Below are positions 7,977-14,568 of a stretch of DNA of 17,669 bases, piece by piece; the stretch's first letter is position 1, and every line of letters starts with the position of its first letter. Below the pieces are notes generated by a model, which was given only the letters and a program-made list of their open reading frames with translations, ran no database searches and was not told the origin of the DNA. The DNA is from UMGS1502 sp045545435 (GTDB lineage: Bacteria; Actinomycetota; Coriobacteriia; Coriobacteriales; Eggerthellaceae). The position numbers and the translations under genes were made by a program. Location of the stretch: positions 1 to 17,669 of the forward strand of contig JAZQAV010000111.1 in NCBI GenBank assembly GCA_045545435.1. Direction: 5' to 3'.

Positions 7977-8113
7977 CTTCCTGAGAGCGCAACATACAGG
8001 GGAACGTGGGCCGTCGACACTTCTTCGTTAGCCTTTTGCTCCGCACAAACCATCTGGTTTTGCGTTATCATAGCTGCTGCTATTGTTTTGTGCACAATAG
8101 CCTCACGTTAAGC

Positions 8114-8189
8114 GCGCCCATGGCTCAATGGATAGAGCATCGGACTTCTAATCCGGCGGTTGTAGGTTCGAGTCCTACTGGGCGCGCCA
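8114..8189 (+). tRNA. tRNA-Arg(TCT)
   Basis: A 76-base cloverleaf. Acceptor GCGCCCA (8114-8120) pairs with TGGGCGC (8179-8185), the discriminator is G, and CCA is encoded. The T loop is GTTCGAGTC in a GTAGG/CCTAC stem. The anticodon loop CTTCTAA carries TCT and reads AGA codons. It is separated from the next tRNA by about 145 bases without visible features other than that tRNA's promoter. Confidence 0.95.
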
Positions 8190-8288
8190 GTTCTTAAGTA
8201 CCAAGCTTCATAGCGTCGTACCCACCACGGCTCTTTCAGCCCCTGGTATCTTTGTCTATGAAGTTCGTTTGCGGATAAAAGGCTAAAG

Positions 8289-8316
8289 TTTGCAAATTGT
8301 CGCAATCTGCTATAAT
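8289..8316 (+). promoter_or_regulatory. Promoter of the tRNA-Pro/tRNA-Gly unit
   Basis: TTTGCA (8289-8294) and a perfect TATAAT (8311-8316) are 16 bases apart. Transcription would begin near 8323, about ten bases before tRNA-Pro. The two tRNAs and the terminator at 8510 form one short unit. Confidence 0.7.
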
Positions 8317-8333
8317 CCCCTATGCTGATTAAA

Positions 8334-8410
8334 CGGGATGTGGCGCAGTTTGGTAGCGCGCCTGCTTTGGGAGCAGGATGTCGCAGGTTCGAATCCTGTC
8401 ATCCCGACCA
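8334..8410 (+). tRNA. tRNA-Pro(TGG)
   Basis: A 77-base cloverleaf. CGGGATG (8334-8340) pairs with CATCCCG (8400-8406), the discriminator is A, and CCA is encoded. The anticodon stem CCTGC/GCAGG encloses TTTGGGA with anticodon TGG, reading CCA and other CCN codons. Its charged form is the substrate checked by the YbaK-type deacylase encoded about 830 bases downstream. Confidence 0.96.
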
Positions 8411-8424
8411 TTTAGCAAAAATAT

Positions 8425-8498
8425 GCGGGTGTGGTTCAATGGTAGAACTTCAGCCTTCCAAGCTGTCAACGCGGGTTCGATTCCCGTCACCCGCTCCA
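8425..8498 (+). tRNA. tRNA-Gly(TCC)
   Basis: A 74-base cloverleaf. GCGGGTG (8425-8431) pairs with CACCCGC (8488-8494), the discriminator is T, and CCA is encoded. The anticodon loop CTTCCAA carries TCC and reads GGA/GGG. The outermost pair of the anticodon stem is T-T rather than T-A, a small irregularity that still allows four pairs. It lies 14 bases after tRNA-Pro. Confidence 0.95.
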
Positions 8499-8509
8499 CT
8501 GAAACCCAA

Positions 8510-8533
8510 AGCCAACCGCACGGTTGGCTTTTT
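8510..8533 (+). terminator. Rho-independent terminator after the tRNA pair
   Basis: AGCCAACC (8510-8517), loop GCAC, then GGTTGGCT (8522-8529), followed by T to 8533. It closes the tRNA-Pro/tRNA-Gly unit and separates it from rdgB. Confidence 0.85.
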
Positions 8534-8562
8534 ACGTTACAGGGAGCTTTTCGCGAAACGTG

Positions 8563-8577
8563 CGTGCATCATGCACG
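8563..8577. promoter_or_regulatory. Perfect 15-bp palindrome upstream of rdgB (possible operator)
   Basis: CGTGCATCATGCACG is an exact inverted repeat of two 7-base arms around a central C. It sits 21 bases before the rdgB start codon and about ten before its ribosome binding site. An overlapping longer hairpin, AACGTGC with GCACGTT (8557-8579), can also form. There is no T-run, so it is not a terminator. It could be a repressor site or an mRNA leader hairpin; the binding protein is unknown. Confidence 0.4.
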
Positions 8578-8598
8578 TTACACATTAAAGGAGCCTTT

Positions 8599-9234
8599 AT
8601 GAAAACAGTTGTACTTGCGACCAACAATGCGCACAAAGCTTCCGAGATCGCAAACGCACTTGCCTTCCCCAACTGGGAGTTTAAAACGCTTCGCGAGATG
8701 GGCATCGTTTCCGACCCCGAAGAAAACGCCGAAACATTTGAGGGCAATGCGCGCATAAAAGCACAAGCTGCGCGCCTTGCGGCCGGCGGAAACATCGCCG
8801 CACTTGCTGACGATTCGGGGCTTGAGGTAGACGCGTTAGGTGGCGCCCCAGGTGTGCATTCCGCGCGCTACGCCAGCACCGATGGTGCCGACGCCGATGA
8901 CGAAGCAAACAACCAGAAACTGCTGCAGGAACTCGCTGGCGTTCCTGATGAAAAGCGCACCGCACGCTTCGTGAGCACCTTGGTGTTCATTGATGAAGAC
9001 GGCACTGAAACCGTTGCGCATGGCACCATCGAAGGAACCATCGGGCACAAAGAGCAGGGAACGAACGGATTCGGCTACGACCCATTATTCTTCCCCGACG
9101 TATTCAATCGCTCATGCACCCTTGCCGAGGTTCCGCAGGAGAAGAAAAACCAAATTTCCCACCGCGGTAATGCGCTGCGCGAACTGCGCGCACAGCTTGA
9201 ACAGGCACACGCCGCGCAAATGAACGAGCAGTAA
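8599..9234 (+). CDS. rdgB: XTP/dITP diphosphatase (RdgB/HAM1 family)
   Basis: Cytoplasmic house-cleaning enzyme that hydrolyses dITP, XTP and related deaminated purine nucleotides to the monophosphate and pyrophosphate, keeping them out of DNA and RNA. The 211 residues carry the family signatures: TNNAHKASEI at 8-17 (substrate contact), ALADDSGLEVDALGG at 68-82 with metal-binding D71/D72, GFGYDPLF at 157-164, and the C-terminal QISHRGNAL at 186-194. Length is slightly above the usual 195-200 because of a short charged tail. The ATG at 8599 follows AAAGGAG by five bases; the upstream in-frame ATG at 8524 falls in the tRNA terminator region and is rejected. The gene ends one base before ybaK, so the two are co-transcribed. 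Confidence 0.96.
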   Translation: MKTVVLATNNAHKASEIANALAFPNWEFKTLREMGIVSDPEENAETFEGNARIKAQAARLAAGGNIAALADDSGLEVDALGGAPGVHSARYASTDGADADDEANNQKLLQELAGVPDEKRTARFVSTLVFIDEDGTETVAHGTIEGTIGHKEQGTNGFGYDPLFFPDVFNRSCTLAEVPQEKKNQISHRGNALRELRAQLEQAHAAQMNEQ

Positions 9235-9235
9235 C

Positions 9236-9730
9236 GTGGCTAAGCCAGCAATCCAACATAAAACCAACGCGCAAAGAATCGTGGAGGCTGCAGGCTTCAC
9301 GGTAAGCTACCACGCGCTTCCCCACGATGACGGCTTTGCCATGACTGGACTCGAGATGGCCCAAGCGCTTGGCGAAAACCCCGATCGCGTGTTTAAAACG
9401 CTGGTAACGCAAGGCAAATCGGGAGAACACTACGTGTTTGTTATCCCTGTTGCCTGCGAACTTGACCTTAAGAAAGCTGCGAACGTTGTGGGCGAGAAAT
9501 CCATCGCCATGATCAAGGCCAAAGAACTGCTTCCGCTAACCGGTTACGTACACGGCGGATGCTCGCCGCTAGGGATGAAAAAGCTGTTTCGCACCACCAT
9601 CGACGAAACCGCATCTCTGTACGACACCATCATGTTTTCTGCGGGACGGGTTGGCTTTCAAATTGAGCTCGACCCCAACGACCTGGCAAAGCTCATTCCC
9701 CTTGAATTCGCCGACCTCACGGTGGTGTAA
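9236..9730 (+). CDS. ybaK: Cys-tRNA(Pro)/Cys-tRNA(Cys) deacylase (YbaK/EbsC)
   Basis: Trans-editing enzyme that removes cysteine wrongly attached to tRNA-Pro. At 164 residues it has the normal length. Family marks are the catalytic-site lysine in VFKTLV (K54), VIPVACELDLKKAA at 69-82, the signature GYVHGGCSPLG at 103-113, and SAGRVGFQIELDPNDL near the end. It starts with GTG one base after the rdgB stop and has only a weak ribosome binding site, so it probably depends on ribosomes finishing rdgB. The INS-domain relatives (ProX, bacterial ProRS editing domain) are similar, but the GYVHGGCSPLG motif favours YbaK. The operon ends at the bidirectional hairpin at 9808. Confidence 0.93.
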   Translation: MAKPAIQHKTNAQRIVEAAGFTVSYHALPHDDGFAMTGLEMAQALGENPDRVFKTLVTQGKSGEHYVFVIPVACELDLKKAANVVGEKSIAMIKAKELLPLTGYVHGGCSPLGMKKLFRTTIDETASLYDTIMFSAGRVGFQIELDPNDLAKLIPLEFADLTVV

Positions 9731-9804
9731 GGCTTCTGCTTGAACCCTGTGTCCTATAAGCCTATAAGCCCTATTTCACGGTTGCGTAAGGCTTCCGGCA
9801 GAAC
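9717..9804 (+). repeat. Imperfect direct repeat covering the ybaK 3' end, with a small tandem repeat between
   Basis: The 29 bases at 9717-9745, spanning the last codons and stop of ybaK, recur at 9776-9804 with 23 of 29 identical bases. Between the copies lies a tandem duplication of CCTATAAG (about 9752-9767). The core AAGGCTTC also forms part of the terminator stem that follows. It looks like a local duplication that extended the gene tail. Confidence 0.6.
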
Positions 9805-9807
9805 GAA

Positions 9808-9839
9808 AAAAGGCTTCCGCACCAACGCGGAAGCCTTTT
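9808..9839. terminator. Bidirectional terminator between ybaK and the L,D-transpeptidase gene
   Basis: AAAAGGCTTCCGC (9808-9820) pairs perfectly with GCGGAAGCCTTTT (9827-9839) around a 6-base loop. Four T follow on the plus strand and six on the minus strand. It therefore serves both convergent genes. Confidence 0.9.
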
Positions 9840-9872
9840 GCTTTTGAACAGCGAACAACATCAAGGGCGGTC

Positions 9873-11831
9873 TTACCAGTGGCTCACCACGCAGTCGCCC
9901 TCCATGGTAATTTGATACAGCTCGTACGCTGCGCTTACCGGCAGGTTGACGCATCCGTGGCTACCGTAGCCATTGGCATACATGTAGCCGCCGAAACCAG
10001 GCTGCCAGTCTGCGTCATGAAGGCCAATTGCATTGCCCACGAACGGCATCCAATAGCGCACGTTCGACTCATAAATCTTATTACCAAAACGGTCGTAGCC
10101 AATAAGCTTTGAGGGGCTCGCTTTGGAGTTGAGCCAATATACGCCCGTGTTGGTATCGTGCTCGCCATCGGGAGCGCCGGAGATGCAGTCAGACTCCCAA
10201 ATAAGGTAGCCGTTTTCGTCGTACATACGAACATGCTGTTCGGAAAGGTCGATGTCGATATAGCGGTTGCCCCAGTCCTTCTCACCGGGCGCGGTAAAGG
10301 TTTCACCTTGCGAAATGGTGGCCACTTCAATGGTTTGGGACGCACCCGACATCACCGCATTGGTGATGGACGTACGAAGCGCCTCGTTATCGATCTCCCA
10401 ACCGTAAACGCCACCCTCAACGGTGATGACTTTGCCATCGGGACGCGTGTAAGTGCGCTGGCTTCCCACGGTATTCAAACCAGCGGCAAGCTGGCTGATA
10501 TACGCATCCATAGCAGCATTATCGAGCGCCACCGAACCGTCACCTTGAAGCTTTACCCACTGAGCAACAACATCCGAGTTAATTTCGCCAGCAGCGTTGC
10601 CACCCATAACCAACGGGATATCGACGTTCACCAAATTGGAGGCCGTTACCGCAGCGTTTGCAAGAATTTCATCGGTGGATTTGAATGCAGGCTGAATAAG
10701 ATCTTCTTCGGTCAGCTCAACGGTGGTCTCAAGCGACAAGATGGCATCCGTGACGCGCGAGATTACTGCTGCCGGATTGATTGCCGTGCCTTTAACCTCG
10801 GGCACCACCACAAACTGCTTCTTTTCCTGATCGTAGGAAATATTCGCATTTACGGGCAGCTGCGCGGTTTCATTGAAGCGCTCTACCTTTTCCTGCAGTT
10901 CTTTGTTCAGGGCCTCGTTGGCCGAGTAATCGGTGCTGAACAAACCAGTAAGGTCATGCTCTGTCTGCGCAATCAAAAGCGGCCATTGCCACGACGGAAG
11001 CGCATAGTGCATCTGTTGCGCAATGTGCTCGGAATCAATTTTTACACCGGCATTAGAAGCATCCACCGAAGCCGAGAAATTAAGACCGGTAACTTGTACC
11101 TGGTAATTGCTTACCGCACCGTCAAGCGCCGCGGCAACTTCTTGCGTGGTTTTCATGGACGCATCTATCGCACCGATTTTGGTTCCCGGGAAGAACCAGT
11201 TCGAGAAAATAGCCGTTCCCGCAAGATACACCAGAACCAAAGCGCCCGCGATGCTACCGCCCACGATTGCGGCAATCTTTTTGGTGTTCTTGCGCTTCTT
11301 GACCAGCTCAACACCGTCAACAATTAATGGTGCAGCCGTGCCATCGCCCGTGGCACCGGGCACAGCCGGCATAACCATCGTTTGAGCGGAAAGGCTTTTA
11401 AGATCAGACAGATGAGGAGTGGGCGAAACACCTGGCGCAACAGCAGGCACAGCTGCGTAAGGAGCAGCCATAGTTGCTTGCGCCATAATGTCGCCAGATT
11501 CATAAGCGCCCGAACCGTCAACGGTTCCCTCATCAATAAAGGCGGTAGCCTCTGGGACGGCGTCTTCGTCTGCTGCATCATCATCTGAGGCAAACTCTTC
11601 CGACGAGCTATCCACGTCATCCAAATTGGCTGTTTTTGGAGCATGCGCACCAGCGGCATGCTTGCCCAAAACAGCATTGTCGGCGCCTTCGGTCAAAGCA
11701 TCATCGGCGGCCGTCTCGGACGAAGCGCCGCTTTCTATGGTTGACGCGCCTGCTTCTTCTGTTTGCTCGATTTTCTCTGCCGATTGCTTGTTGGTTGTCT
11801 TAGCGTGCTTACCGTGTTTCGCTTTAGCCAT
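9873..11831 (-). CDS. Membrane-anchored L,D-transpeptidase (YkuD) with peptidoglycan-binding repeats
   Basis: Cell-wall enzyme expected to form 3-3 cross-links in peptidoglycan or attach proteins to it. Residues 1-180 are cytoplasmic, Ala/Glu/Asp-rich and low in complexity, with a basic start (MAKAKHGKHAK). A single membrane segment at about 184-209 (KKIAAIVGGSIAGALVLVYL) makes it a type II protein. Outside lie two related modules of the YoaR/PG_binding_4 type (about 225-375 and 385-505). The C-terminal YkuD catalytic domain (about 521-652) carries H605 and SHGCVN at 624-629, with nucleophile C627. At 652 residues it is long for the family because of the cytoplasmic arm, which may recruit partners. 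The ATG at 11831 is preceded by GAGAG about ten bases upstream and by a candidate promoter. It is a single-gene unit ending at the shared terminator. Confidence 0.93.
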   Translation of the reverse strand: MAKAKHGKHAKTTNKQSAEKIEQTEEAGASTIESGASSETAADDALTEGADNAVLGKHAAGAHAPKTANLDDVDSSSEEFASDDDAADEDAVPEATAFIDEGTVDGSGAYESGDIMAQATMAAPYAAVPAVAPGVSPTPHLSDLKSLSAQTMVMPAVPGATGDGTAAPLIVDGVELVKKRKNTKKIAAIVGGSIAGALVLVYLAGTAIFSNWFFPGTKIGAIDASMKTTQEVAAALDGAVSNYQVQVTGLNFSASVDASNAGVKIDSEHIAQQMHYALPSWQWPLLIAQTEHDLTGLFSTDYSANEALNKELQEKVERFNETAQLPVNANISYDQEKKQFVVVPEVKGTAINPAAVISRVTDAILSLETTVELTEEDLIQPAFKSTDEILANAAVTASNLVNVDIPLVMGGNAAGEINSDVVAQWVKLQGDGSVALDNAAMDAYISQLAAGLNTVGSQRTYTRPDGKVITVEGGVYGWEIDNEALRTSITNAVMSGASQTIEVATISQGETFTAPGEKDWGNRYIDIDLSEQHVRMYDENGYLIWESDCISGAPDGEHDTNTGVYWLNSKASPSKLIGYDRFGNKIYESNVRYWMPFVGNAIGLHDADWQPGFGGYMYANGYGSHGCVNLPVSAAYELYQITMEGDCVVSHW

Positions 11832-11870
11832 GCTTAGTTTCTCTCGTTCGTTTGCGACCGCGTTTGCAAT

Positions 11871-11899
11871 GTCATACGTTTGCTATGGAATTGTATCAA
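11871..11899 (-). promoter_or_regulatory. Candidate promoter of the L,D-transpeptidase gene
   Basis: On the minus strand TTGATA (11894-11899) and TATGAC (11871-11876) are 17 bases apart; the matches are 5 and 4 of 6. Transcription would begin near 11864, giving a leader of about 33 bases. An alternative -10, TACAAT, overlaps the -35 but has no good partner. Confidence 0.4.
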
Positions 11900-12080
11900 C
11901 CGACGCACAAATACGCGATAGAAATACGGCTAAGCGCACGTCATTCTCACGATTGCGGCATATATACACATTGAATAGTCCAAGACGTACGCCCTACTGT
12001 TCTACACGACCAGCAGCAACCGATGAGCACCGTTGCTATCGCACACCACTCAACAACTTGTAGACGGTTCGGTTTTGTGT
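11900..12080. other. Intergenic region between the divergent ldt and ssrA promoters
   Basis: Apart from the two promoters flanking it and the tmRNA leader beyond, I see no gene or structure here. Short open frames on both strands lack ribosome binding sites. Confidence 0.4.
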
Positions 12081-12108
12081 TTGACAGCCGCCCCGTGGGG
12101 TCTATAAT
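12081..12108 (+). promoter_or_regulatory. Consensus promoter of ssrA
   Basis: A perfect TTGACA (12081-12086) and a perfect TATAAT (12103-12108) are spaced 16 bases apart, the strongest promoter in the window. Transcription would start near 12115, about 110 bases before the mature tmRNA 5' end, so a leader must be removed (RNase P). The leader contains a small stem, TCCAC with GTGGA, around 12146-12170. Confidence 0.85.
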
Positions 12109-12224
12109 GTGAAATCCATCGTGGGCGACACTTAAATGCATCGCTTCCACGTGCACTTTGAAAAGGTGGAGACAGCCTTACTTGTGGGGATGCCACTGCT
12201 TGCGCAGGGCTTCTCGTTGTATGA

Positions 12225-12590
12225 GGGGGCGACTGGTTTCGACATGGTAGGTCTGAAGTGAGGAGCAAGCCGTGGTCTCCTCGCCACGATAAACAGGGGT
12301 ACCGTCAAAATTAATTGACAAAAAAGTTTCTTACGGGCGTACCTACGCCCTCGCTGCTTAATTAACAAGCGCGCGTCAACCCCGGGTACTTCCCCGGCTT
12401 GGGTGCGACGTCATTTTAGGGGAATGCTCCTTGGCACGTAGTTGGTATGGCCAAGGCTAAGATTGAACCAGCTCGAAACACAACGTACGTCGACGAACCG
12501 CGTGTTTTTAAACTCGATCGCCGAATAAGCTTGTAGAGCCTGACCGGGGATTTAGTATGGACCGGAGTTCGATTCTCCGCGCCTCCACCA
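12225..12590 (+). ncRNA. ssrA: tmRNA (transfer-messenger RNA)
   Basis: A one-piece tmRNA of about 366 bases that rescues stalled ribosomes and tags their products for proteolysis. The 5' end GGGGGCG (12225-12231) pairs with CGCCTCC near the 3' end to form the acceptor stem; CCA is encoded at 12588-12590. The T-arm GGAGTTCGATTCTCC and the 5' sequence ACTGGTTTCGACA are typical. The tag frame ends with TAC GCC CTC GCT GCT TAA (Y-A-L-A-A, stop at 12359-12361), the usual ClpXP degron. Reading back, the frame is open to an in-frame TAA at 12290-12292. The resume codon is therefore somewhere from 12293 to about 12317 and the tag ends in DKKVSYGRTYALAA. I cannot fix the first residue. Promoter and terminator are both strong. 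Confidence 0.95.
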
Positions 12591-12601
12591 CGTATTTATC
12601 A

Positions 12602-12634
12602 GGGGGAACGACTGCAGATCGTTCCCCCTTTTTT
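12602..12634 (+). terminator. Rho-independent terminator of ssrA
   Basis: GGGGGAACGA (12602-12611) pairs perfectly with TCGTTCCCCC (12619-12628) around a 7-base loop, followed by six T. It begins 12 bases after the tmRNA CCA end. Confidence 0.95.
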
Positions 12635-12720
12635 CTTGCAGCAAGCAGCTCGCGCGCATACCATAAATACAGGGCGATTCCCTCCGGCAACCGCAAACGC
12701 TCAAGGACGAGTACAACGAT

Positions 12721-14388
12721 ATGCAACCGCGCAAACAACCTGTTAGCAAACAATCTGTTAGCAAACGATTTATGAGCAAACAACCTGTCATCTTTTCTTT
12801 GCCATCAGGTATTTATCGCGAAAGCGAAATTGCCGTAGAGCTGTTCGCCAAAAAGGGATGCTCCATCTATTACACAACGGACGGAACGCTCCCAACCCTT
12901 TCGTCAACCCGTTACGAAAGCCCCCTTGTTCTGGCCGACAGAACCCCCAAGGCAAGCGTTCTTTTGTGCCGCGAGAACAACAAAACCATCAACGTGGCGC
13001 ATCACCATATTTACGACGATCCAAGTCTTCCTAAAGCCCACATCATTCGCGCAATTGCCGTTACGCCAGAAGGCGAGATGGGCGCGGTTTCTAATGCAAC
13101 CTATTTCGTCGGCGACTCACTTGACGAAGCGTATCTTAATATGCCCATTGTCTCCGTTGTCTGCTCGCCTGCAAACCTTATCGACTACGAAACGGGTATC
13201 TTAGTTCGCGGCCGCATTTACGACGAATGGCTTAAAAGCAATAACGCGCAATCAATCCTCGCGGACGATAATCTTCATTGGAGGATACGGGGCAACCACA
13301 CGCAAAAGGGACGCGCGTGGGAGCGACCCGCATCTTTTGAGCTCATATTCAACAGAGCATCAGTTGCAAAGTTCATGTGCGGAATGCGTTTGAAGGGCGG
13401 CGGGTCACGCATGTTCGCGCATCGTAGCTTCAACTTCTACCTGCGAAGCGCGTATGGCCAAAAAGCCGTTGAATACCCATTGATCCCCTCGGCTTGCACC
13501 ATCGACGGCAAAGCAATATCGTCGTATTCTCGCTTTGCACTCAGAAACGGCGGAAACGACACTGAATACCTAAAATTCAAGGACGCTTTCCTGCAGTCAT
13601 TGGTTGCAGATTGCGCGTTCGACACGCAAGCGCAAACGCCCGTGATCGCGTTTCTTAACGGGGAATACTACGGAATATACAACCTTATCGAAAACTACGC
13701 GGCAGACTACTATGCCCAGCATTACGGAGTAAGCAAGAAAAACGTCGTTGCAGTTAAAGAAGGCAAAATCAAAGCTGGCACAGACGATGATTCTGCCCTG
13801 TATGAGCATTTGCTCAACTACGCAAACCACAATTTAAGCGACGCCGACACTTGGTGCCAGTTCTCTGAAGACGTTGATATCAAATCGATGATCGACTATT
13901 TCGCGGCCGAAATATATATCGGAAACGCCGATTTCTCCCCAACGCGAAACTTCTTGATATGGCGCGTGCGCACACCGTTGGAAGGATCCCCTTTCGCTGA
14001 TGGCAGATGGCGATTCAGCCTCTACGACACCGAATTCTCGTCAAACTTGTATGATTTGGACAATGTTCGCGCAAATTGGAACTCATTTGACGATGCGGTT
14101 ACTAAACATCCGCTGTTTGCCGCGGCGCTGCAAAACGCAGAATTCCGCACGCGCTTCCTTGCGCGCCTTCAGCAGATGGGCCAAACCAATTTTGACCCAA
14201 ATCACGTTAACGAATCGCTCGAGCGGTTTGCAGCTACCTGGGCTCCCTATATGCCCGATTATTACAAGCGCTTTGGGGATACAAGCTGGGCTTGGGAGAT
14301 GAGCTTGAGCAACATACGCAGGTTTTTCGCGCATCGTTACCAGTACATTGTTTCATACGTTCAGAAATCTCTTGCAGCGTACGAATAG
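12721..14388 (+). CDS. CotH-kinase-family protein with N-terminal chitobiase/hexosaminidase-type domain
   Basis: A 555-residue protein. Residues ~26-130 resemble the beta-sandwich found at the C-terminus of chitobiases (YYTTDGTLPTLSSTRYESPL at 50-69 is diagnostic). Residues ~140-545 match the CotH kinase-like fold: MRLKGGGSRMFAHRSFNFYL at 222-241, LNGEYYGIYNLIEN at 312-325, NADFSPTRN at 402-410 and LYDTEFS at 434-440, with D436 in the place of the metal-binding aspartate. CotH proteins are atypical protein kinases known from Bacillus spore coats, but most bacterial members have other, unknown roles. No signal peptide is visible, which is unusual for proteins with this sandwich domain. The ATG at 12721 has only AAGGA 13 bases upstream; the ATG at 12772 is an alternative. 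It sits between ssrA and the glycan exporter, and no clear terminator follows. Confidence 0.85.
   Translation: MQPRKQPVSKQSVSKRFMSKQPVIFSLPSGIYRESEIAVELFAKKGCSIYYTTDGTLPTLSSTRYESPLVLADRTPKASVLLCRENNKTINVAHHHIYDDPSLPKAHIIRAIAVTPEGEMGAVSNATYFVGDSLDEAYLNMPIVSVVCSPANLIDYETGILVRGRIYDEWLKSNNAQSILADDNLHWRIRGNHTQKGRAWERPASFELIFNRASVAKFMCGMRLKGGGSRMFAHRSFNFYLRSAYGQKAVEYPLIPSACTIDGKAISSYSRFALRNGGNDTEYLKFKDAFLQSLVADCAFDTQAQTPVIAFLNGEYYGIYNLIENYAADYYAQHYGVSKKNVVAVKEGKIKAGTDDDSALYEHLLNYANHNLSDADTWCQFSEDVDIKSMIDYFAAEIYIGNADFSPTRNFLIWRVRTPLEGSPFADGRWRFSLYDTEFSSNLYDLDNVRANWNSFDDAVTKHPLFAAALQNAEFRTRFLARLQQMGQTNFDPNHVNESLERFAATWAPYMPDYYKRFGDTSWAWEMSLSNIRRFFAHRYQYIVSYVQKSLAAYE
12730..12789 (+). repeat. 15-bp tandem repeat, four copies, in the 5' end of the CotH-like gene
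   Basis: Four consecutive 15-base units at 12730, 12745, 12760 and 12775 with consensus AGCAAACAACCTGTT. Units 1, 2 and 4 are nearly identical; unit 3 has diverged and contains an ATG. In frame they encode the pentapeptide series KQPVS-KQSVS-KRFMS-KQPV. Changes of copy number would keep the reading frame. Confidence 0.8.
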
Positions 14389-14568
14389 CCGCTTGGTTCA
14401 CCTTGCTACCTGGCTGAATGGGCATCCTTTTTTCCCGCAGTCGTATGATTGCCCAACTCGCGCAACAAAACCGTTTCGAAGCATTGCGGGTAATCGCGCA
14501 TAAAGCGATTGAAACGCCAACCTTCACCGTAAAGGACATACTGGTGGCCTGCGCTGGGCATAAGCCAG

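Noticed and set aside
8060..8086. TTGCGT and TATTGT as a promoter for tRNA-Arg
   Set aside because: The spacing is only 15 bases and the match is partial; the real promoter could not be chosen with confidence.
8006..8305. Short frames on both strands through the tRNA-Arg gene
   Set aside because: They translate tRNA sequence (for example the APMAQWIEHRTSNPAVVGSSPTGRA pattern, a well-known artefact of tRNA-Arg).
8114..8498. Possible integration or attachment site at the tRNA genes
   Set aside because: No integrase gene or repeated tRNA 3' end is seen in the window, and the flanking genes are ordinary housekeeping genes.
12050..12368. Minus-strand open frames over the ssrA promoter and tmRNA
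   Set aside because: They lie antisense to a clear tmRNA and its promoter and are explained by its base composition.
14389..14568. Overlapping open frames on both strands between the convergent CotH-like and ATP-binding subunit genes, some with protein-like composition
   Set aside because: They overlap each other in different frames and run into the flanking genes. They have no ribosome binding site and resemble no family I know. A short GCTGG/CCAGC hairpin there has no T-run, so I did not call a terminator either.
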